A stretch of 8,081 nucleotides of DNA from Bacillota bacterium (GTDB taxonomy: Bacteria; Bacillota; Clostridia; Oscillospirales; Ruminococcaceae), in the NCBI GenBank assembly GCA_023433405.1, contig JAEZCT010000078.1:1-8081 (forward strand), written 5' to 3'. The notes under the pieces are model-generated. The model was not told the DNA's origin, searched no databases, and saw only the letters and a program-made list of their open reading frames with translations. Shown in pieces: positions 5,469-8,081 of the stretch; positions within the stretch are counted from its first letter, which is position 1; each line of letters opens with the position of its first letter. Both the position numbers and the translations under genes were made by a program.

Positions 5469-5774
5469 ATGCTTGAGGATGATAAGGACCTGGTTCGGGC
5501 GCTGAAGGCGCTGGCGGATGATACCCGCTTGGAAATTGTGCGTATGCTCTGTGAGCAGGAGCTGTGTGCCTGCCATATCCTCACCCGCTTTCACATTACA
5601 CAGCCTACGCTGTCCTATCATATGCGGCTGCTTACGGAATCGGGGCTGGTGGTTTCCCGCAGGGAAGGGTCGCTTATTTGGTATACGTTAAGCCGCGAGT
5701 GCTTTTTAAGGGTAAGGGAGCATCTGTGCCGGTTCTGCGAGAAGCTGAAAACGGCACGGTACGAGGTACTATAA
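5469..5774 (+). CDS. arsR: ArsR/SmtB-family metalloid-sensing repressor
   Basis: This 101-residue winged-helix protein is predicted to repress its own operon until metal binds. The N-terminal ALKALADDTRLEIVRML is classic ArsR. ELCACHIL (31-38) carries the Cys33-x-Cys35 pair of the alpha-3 As(III)/Sb(III) site, with a further cysteine at 28. The recognition helix is ITQPTLSYHMRLLTESGLV (43-61), and REGSLIWYTL (65-74) is the wing. The C-terminal tail has Cys78 and a Cys87-x-x-Cys90 pair, which could form an additional or alternative thiolate site; this is not part of the basic R773-type pattern. ATG 5469 has AAGGA (5455-5459) at 9 bases. It heads an operon with a thioredoxin and CcdA. Arsenic as the inducer is inferred from the motif; another thiophilic metal(loid) or a redox signal is possible. 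Confidence 0.9.
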   Translation: MLEDDKDLVRALKALADDTRLEIVRMLCEQELCACHILTRFHITQPTLSYHMRLLTESGLVVSRREGSLIWYTLSRECFLRVREHLCRFCEKLKTARYEVL

Positions 5775-5948
5775 CGGGGGAAAATGGCGTTAATCGTAAC
5801 CCATAGCCGCACAGGCAGGTACGGCACAGCGGTAACAGGGTACAGCATTCGTTTTTTTCTTAAAAACCGGGAAGACTATATGCATAGGAACCAACGAAAG
5901 AAAGTCATAAATAACGCCAAGGTGCTGGCACCGGAAAGGAACACGACA

Positions 5949-6623
5949 ATGGAAAACACCGAAAGCAATATGGGTAATGAGGTTAATGAGACTAATATTG
6001 GCAAAGAAAAGAGCAAGCGGGGTCTTGCGTTAAAGATTATTGTTCCTGTCGTTCTGGCTGCGGCGGTCGCGGGGGTTTGGCTTGCGAAAAATCCCGGCGG
6101 CATTCCGACAATCGGCGGGGCGGCGGAAGATACCAGCAGTGTTTGCGGCGCGGCGCCACCGGCAGTGATACTGGAGGAGGCCTCACGCGAGGCACAGTCT
6201 ATCCCCGCTGAGCAGGCGGCCGATTTTGCGCTGGCAATGAGCGACGATTTTGACGAGGAACGCATTCGCGGCTACGGCGTACCGGTTATCCTAAAATTCG
6301 GCGCACAGTGGTGCGGCCCCTGCCGCAGCTTTGAGCCGATTATCCAGTCTGTGCAGCAAAAGGTGGCGGGCAAGGCGATTATTAAGGATATCGACGTTGA
6401 CAAATACCCGGAGCTCACCCAAAACTATCCCATCAGCTCCATCCCCGCAATGGTGCTGTTTGATGCGGAGGGAAAGCCCTTTGAGTCGGACGACGCCTCC
6501 TTCCTGCTGACCTATTATGGCAACCAAAGCACCGGGGAGGTCGTCTATTCAATGATAGTCGGGGCGCTTTCAGAGGAGAATATGCTTGACCTTCTTACCG
6601 CAATGGGGATGTCGGAGCAGTAA
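5949..6623 (+). CDS. Membrane-anchored thioredoxin-like protein
   Basis: This 224-residue protein has a charged N-terminus, one hydrophobic helix (about 25-46, ending before KNPGG) with no visible lipobox, and a thioredoxin domain (about 90-220) predicted to lie outside the membrane. The active site is WCGPC at 121-125 and the cis-proline is in SSIPAM (Pro166), as in classical thioredoxins. An extra cysteine at 66 lies just outside the membrane. With CcdA downstream, the likely role is as the extracytoplasmic acceptor of electrons brought across the membrane, reducing envelope thiols or a metal(loid) substrate; its client is unknown. The ATG at 5949 has GGAAAGGA ending 8 bases upstream. The frame stays open to an ATG at 5784, nine bases after the arsR stop, so a form of up to 279 residues cannot be excluded. 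Confidence 0.85.
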   Translation: MENTESNMGNEVNETNIGKEKSKRGLALKIIVPVVLAAAVAGVWLAKNPGGIPTIGGAAEDTSSVCGAAPPAVILEEASREAQSIPAEQAADFALAMSDDFDEERIRGYGVPVILKFGAQWCGPCRSFEPIIQSVQQKVAGKAIIKDIDVDKYPELTQNYPISSIPAMVLFDAEGKPFESDDASFLLTYYGNQSTGEVVYSMIVGALSEENMLDLLTAMGMSEQ

Positions 6624-6791
6624 GTGTGAGCGCCGTTGTGGTGGCGGCATGGATAAAACAAAAAACATGAGCACGGCAGTTGCAGCAAAGGAATAGGCAT
6701 AACCGAACGGATTGACATGGCTTGTAGTATCCCTGTGCATTTTTTGTAAAAGGATACAAAAAAGCCGGAAAGGCTGGGATATACCGAAACT
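6624..6791 (+). other. Gap between thioredoxin and ccdA, with one AT-rich hairpin
   Basis: The operon has a 168-base gap here. It contains a perfect 9-bp inverted repeat, TTTTTTGTA (6740-6748) and TACAAAAAA (6755-6763), with loop AAAGGA, then a short stem AGCC-GGAAA-GGCT (6763-6775). The U-rich arm comes first, so it is not a standard terminator. The GGAAAGG at 6767-6773 is 18 bases from the ccdA ATG, too far for normal use. Two tiny frames (14 codons from GTG 6626, 15 codons from ATG 6649) lack support. Confidence 0.45.
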
Positions 6792-7493
6792 ATGGATGCG
6801 ATTATTAACGAATGGCTGGAGCCCTTTTCCGCCGCGATTATGAATAACCCGTGGCTTGCCCCGGTACTTGCGCTGTTTGCGGGGGTGCTTACCTCTTTTT
6901 CTCCCTGCTGCTTATCGAGCGTGCCGCTTGTCGTCGGCTATGTGGGCGGTGTTGGCGACCGCAACGCAAAGCGTTCCTTTTTATACTCCGCCGTTTTTGC
7001 GGGGGGCATGGCAATAACCTATACCTCACTGGCAATTGCGGCGTCCCTGCTTGGACGCATGATGAGCGGTGCGGGCAAGTGGTGGTATGCCGTGCTTGCG
7101 GTGCTCATGCTGCTAATGGCACTGCAAACCTGGGGAATTTTTAACTTTATTCCCTCCACCAACGCCCTTTCTAAAAATAAAAAGCGGGGCTTTGCAGGAG
7201 CCTTGCTTGCCGGTATCTTGGCGGGGCTGTTCTCCTCCCCCTGCGCTACCCCTGTGCTGGTGGCACTGTTAGCGGTGGTAATGCAAAGGGGCAGCTTTGC
7301 CTGGGGCGTTATGCTGCTTTTGCTCTACTCCATCGGTCACAGCACACTGGTGCTGATAGCCGGAACCTCGGTGGGCTTTGTCAAGCGACTTTCGGCAAGC
7401 CCAAGGTATGGGCTTGCCAGTAAAATACTCAACATTATCATGGGTATATTGATGGTGCTGCTTGCGCTGTACCTGTTCAGTATTGCGTTTTAA
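6792..7493 (+). CDS. ccdA: CcdA/DsbD-type transmembrane electron transporter
   Basis: This 233-residue integral membrane protein has about six helices. It carries the two hallmark cysteine motifs: GVLTSFSPCCLSSVPLVVGY (residues 31-50, Cys39) at the first helix and GLFSSPCATPVLVALL (145-160, Cys151) at the fourth. In this family the two cysteines form a disulfide that takes electrons from cytoplasmic thioredoxin and passes them to an extracytoplasmic thioredoxin-fold partner. The partner here is almost certainly the anchored thioredoxin encoded just upstream. Cys40 next to Cys39 is an extra residue of unknown importance. No cytochrome c maturation genes are nearby, so a redox or stress role fits better than haem ligation. 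The ribosome binding site before ATG 6792 is poor, which hints at lower or coupled expression. Confidence 0.92.
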   Translation: MDAIINEWLEPFSAAIMNNPWLAPVLALFAGVLTSFSPCCLSSVPLVVGYVGGVGDRNAKRSFLYSAVFAGGMAITYTSLAIAASLLGRMMSGAGKWWYAVLAVLMLLMALQTWGIFNFIPSTNALSKNKKRGFAGALLAGILAGLFSSPCATPVLVALLAVVMQRGSFAWGVMLLLLYSIGHSTLVLIAGTSVGFVKRLSASPRYGLASKILNIIMGILMVLLALYLFSIAF

Positions 7494-7507
7494 CTCAGTA
7501 CAGTGAA

Positions 7508-7540
7508 TTTACATTTGGCGGGTATCCCCTCAGATGTAAA
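7508..7540 (+). promoter_or_regulatory. Hairpin between ccdA and ylxP
   Basis: TTTACATTTG (7508-7517) pairs with CAGATGTAAA (7531-7540), nine Watson-Crick pairs and one G-U, and inside it GGG-TAT-CCC (7520-7528) adds a short GC cap. It starts 15 bases after the ccdA stop and ends 21 bases before the ylxP ribosome binding site. No T-tract follows, so it may be an mRNA stability or processing element rather than a terminator. Confidence 0.5.
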
Positions 7541-7574
7541 GCGGGGGTATCTACACGGCGAAGGAGGAAAACAG

Positions 7575-7856
7575 ATGGTCGTGCGTACGGCAGAGTTACG
7601 GCTTTACGCGCCTTGGGTGCATTCCCTCAAAGAAAAACGCATGGTGGTCAAAAGCCTGCTTGCGAAAACCCGCGCCCGCTTCGGGATATCCGCCGCGGAG
7701 GTGGACGCCCAGGATGTACATCAGACCATCGTACTGGGGCTTGCCTGTGTTTCCGACTCGCTGCTAAACGCAAGCGAAATTATTGACGGTGCGGTGCGGT
7801 TCATTGGCGCAAATACCGAGGCGGAGGTTACCGACGTGCTGCTTGAGACCCGCTAG
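7575..7856 (+). CDS. ylxP: YlxP-like protein, DUF503 family
   Basis: This 93-residue protein matches the full length of the DUF503 family. Family features are an N-terminal AELRLYAPWVHSLKEKRMVVKSL, then RARFGISAAEVDAQDVHQ and a C-terminal alpha/beta half (TIVLGLACVSDS). In many Firmicutes ylxP lies in the nusA-infB-rbfA cluster and is linked to ribosome maturation; here it stands apart, after a redox operon, so either it is a relocated gene or a second copy. The start at ATG 7575 is fixed by AAGGAGG (7561-7567) at 7 bases; a 24-codon extension to ATG 7503 has no binding site and would run through the hairpin. It may be transcribed with the arsR operon, as only 81 bases separate it from ccdA. 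Confidence 0.85.
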   Translation: MVVRTAELRLYAPWVHSLKEKRMVVKSLLAKTRARFGISAAEVDAQDVHQTIVLGLACVSDSLLNASEIIDGAVRFIGANTEAEVTDVLLETR

Positions 7857-7868
7857 GCGAAAGGCGGT

Positions 7869-7889
7869 CTGCGGGGGTATTCCCCCCAG
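7869..7889 (+). terminator. GC-rich hairpin after ylxP (weak terminator candidate)
   Basis: GGGGG (7873-7877) pairs with CCCCC (7882-7886) around loop TATT, extended by CTG (7869-7871) with CAG (7887-7889) and one bulged C. It lies 13 bases after the ylxP stop. No T-tract follows, so termination would be inefficient or factor-dependent; it could instead protect the mRNA 3' end. Confidence 0.35.
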
Positions 7890-8081
7890 GATCGCATAGC
7901 TTATTGGAGTACCCTAAATCAGCATGATAAACCTCGTGAATTTGTGGGCTTTTCGGTAATCATCATCAAGTTGTTGGAACGTCGGCTCCCGCGCCGACAG
8001 GCGGCTTACTTTTCTTGTTCGAGAAAAGTAAGCAAAAGCGAAGCAGGGACACCCTGCACCCAGCTCAAAGCAAGGGCAAAC
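7890..8081. repeat. Non-coding tail with three successive hairpins
   Basis: No gene is visible to the end of the window. Three perfect inverted repeats follow each other: GTCGGC-TCCCGC-GCCGAC (7981-7998); a 12-bp stem, GCTTACTTTTCT and AGAAAAGTAAGC (8004-8033), with loop TGTTCG; and GCAGGG-ACA-CCCTGC (8043-8057). The middle one shares CTTTTCTTG-n-AGAAAAG with the inner stem of the ydbS leader (3086-3104), suggesting an intergenic repeat family. A gene or element may continue beyond the window. Confidence 0.5.

Noticed and set aside
6649..6696. 15-codon frame MDKTKNMSTAVAAKE and a 14-codon GTG frame at 6626
   Set aside because: The ATG frame has no ribosome binding site; the GTG frame has only a GGAG. 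Neither shows a recognisable motif, and such frames are expected by chance.
6712..6745. TTGACA as an internal promoter for ccdA
   Set aside because: The hexamer is perfect but no acceptable -10 lies 16-18 bases downstream.
7503..7574. 24-codon N-terminal extension of ylxP
   Set aside because: It lacks a ribosome binding site and would translate the hairpin; ATG 7575 has a perfect AAGGAGG and gives the normal family length.
3499..7880. GCGGGGGTAT occurring four times (3499, 4223, 7541, 7871)
   Set aside because: Two copies lie in genes where GCG, GGG and GTA codons are common, and the flanks are not conserved, so composition explains it well enough.

Overview
The window looks like chromosomal DNA of a Gram-positive, Clostridia-type bacterium (low-to-moderate confidence; Oscillospirales-like is my best guess). 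The basis is strong AGGAGG-type ribosome binding sites, a CCA-encoding tRNA gene, the Firmicutes-style gene set (KtrB, a YdbS/YdbT pair, YlxP/DUF503, a one-domain ArsR next to thioredoxin and CcdA), and GC-rich genes separated by AT-rich spacers that carry small palindromic elements.

Layout. Bases 1-879 hold no protein gene: a hairpin-forming repeat (5-86), two direct copies of a ~106-bp MITE-like element (125-230 and 638-757), and between them a minus-strand tRNA-Arg(CCT) with a clear promoter and terminator. Then, all on the plus strand: a Nudix hydrolase (880-1284); an orphan KtrB potassium channel subunit (1478-2842) with its own promoter and a structured leader containing a 15-codon ORF; a two-gene membrane PH-domain operon, ydbS-ydbT (3148-5143), whose first start site can be masked by a nested RNA structure; an arsR-thioredoxin-ccdA operon (5469-7493) driven by a near-consensus promoter overlapped by a perfect 50-bp palindrome; and a ylxP/DUF503 gene (7575-7856). 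The last 225 bases are non-coding and contain several hairpins.

How the genes fit together. ArsR, the membrane-anchored thioredoxin and CcdA form a coherent module: a thiol-sensing repressor controlling an electron relay in which CcdA carries reducing equivalents across the membrane to an extracytoplasmic WCGPC thioredoxin. No arsenic pump or arsenate reductase lies in the window. ydbST is by family an envelope-protection operon (the B. subtilis pair confers bacteriocin resistance). KtrB is a K+ uptake pore that normally needs a KtrA gating subunit, which is not adjacent here.

The parts most worth following up are non-coding: a three-copy mobile element family, one copy of which sits between the arsR promoter and its gene; the 24-2-24 palindrome on that promoter; the in-frame upstream ORF and hairpin before ktrB; and the ydbS leader fold. 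I found no clear sign of a wholly new protein system, phage, CRISPR array or secretion cluster.
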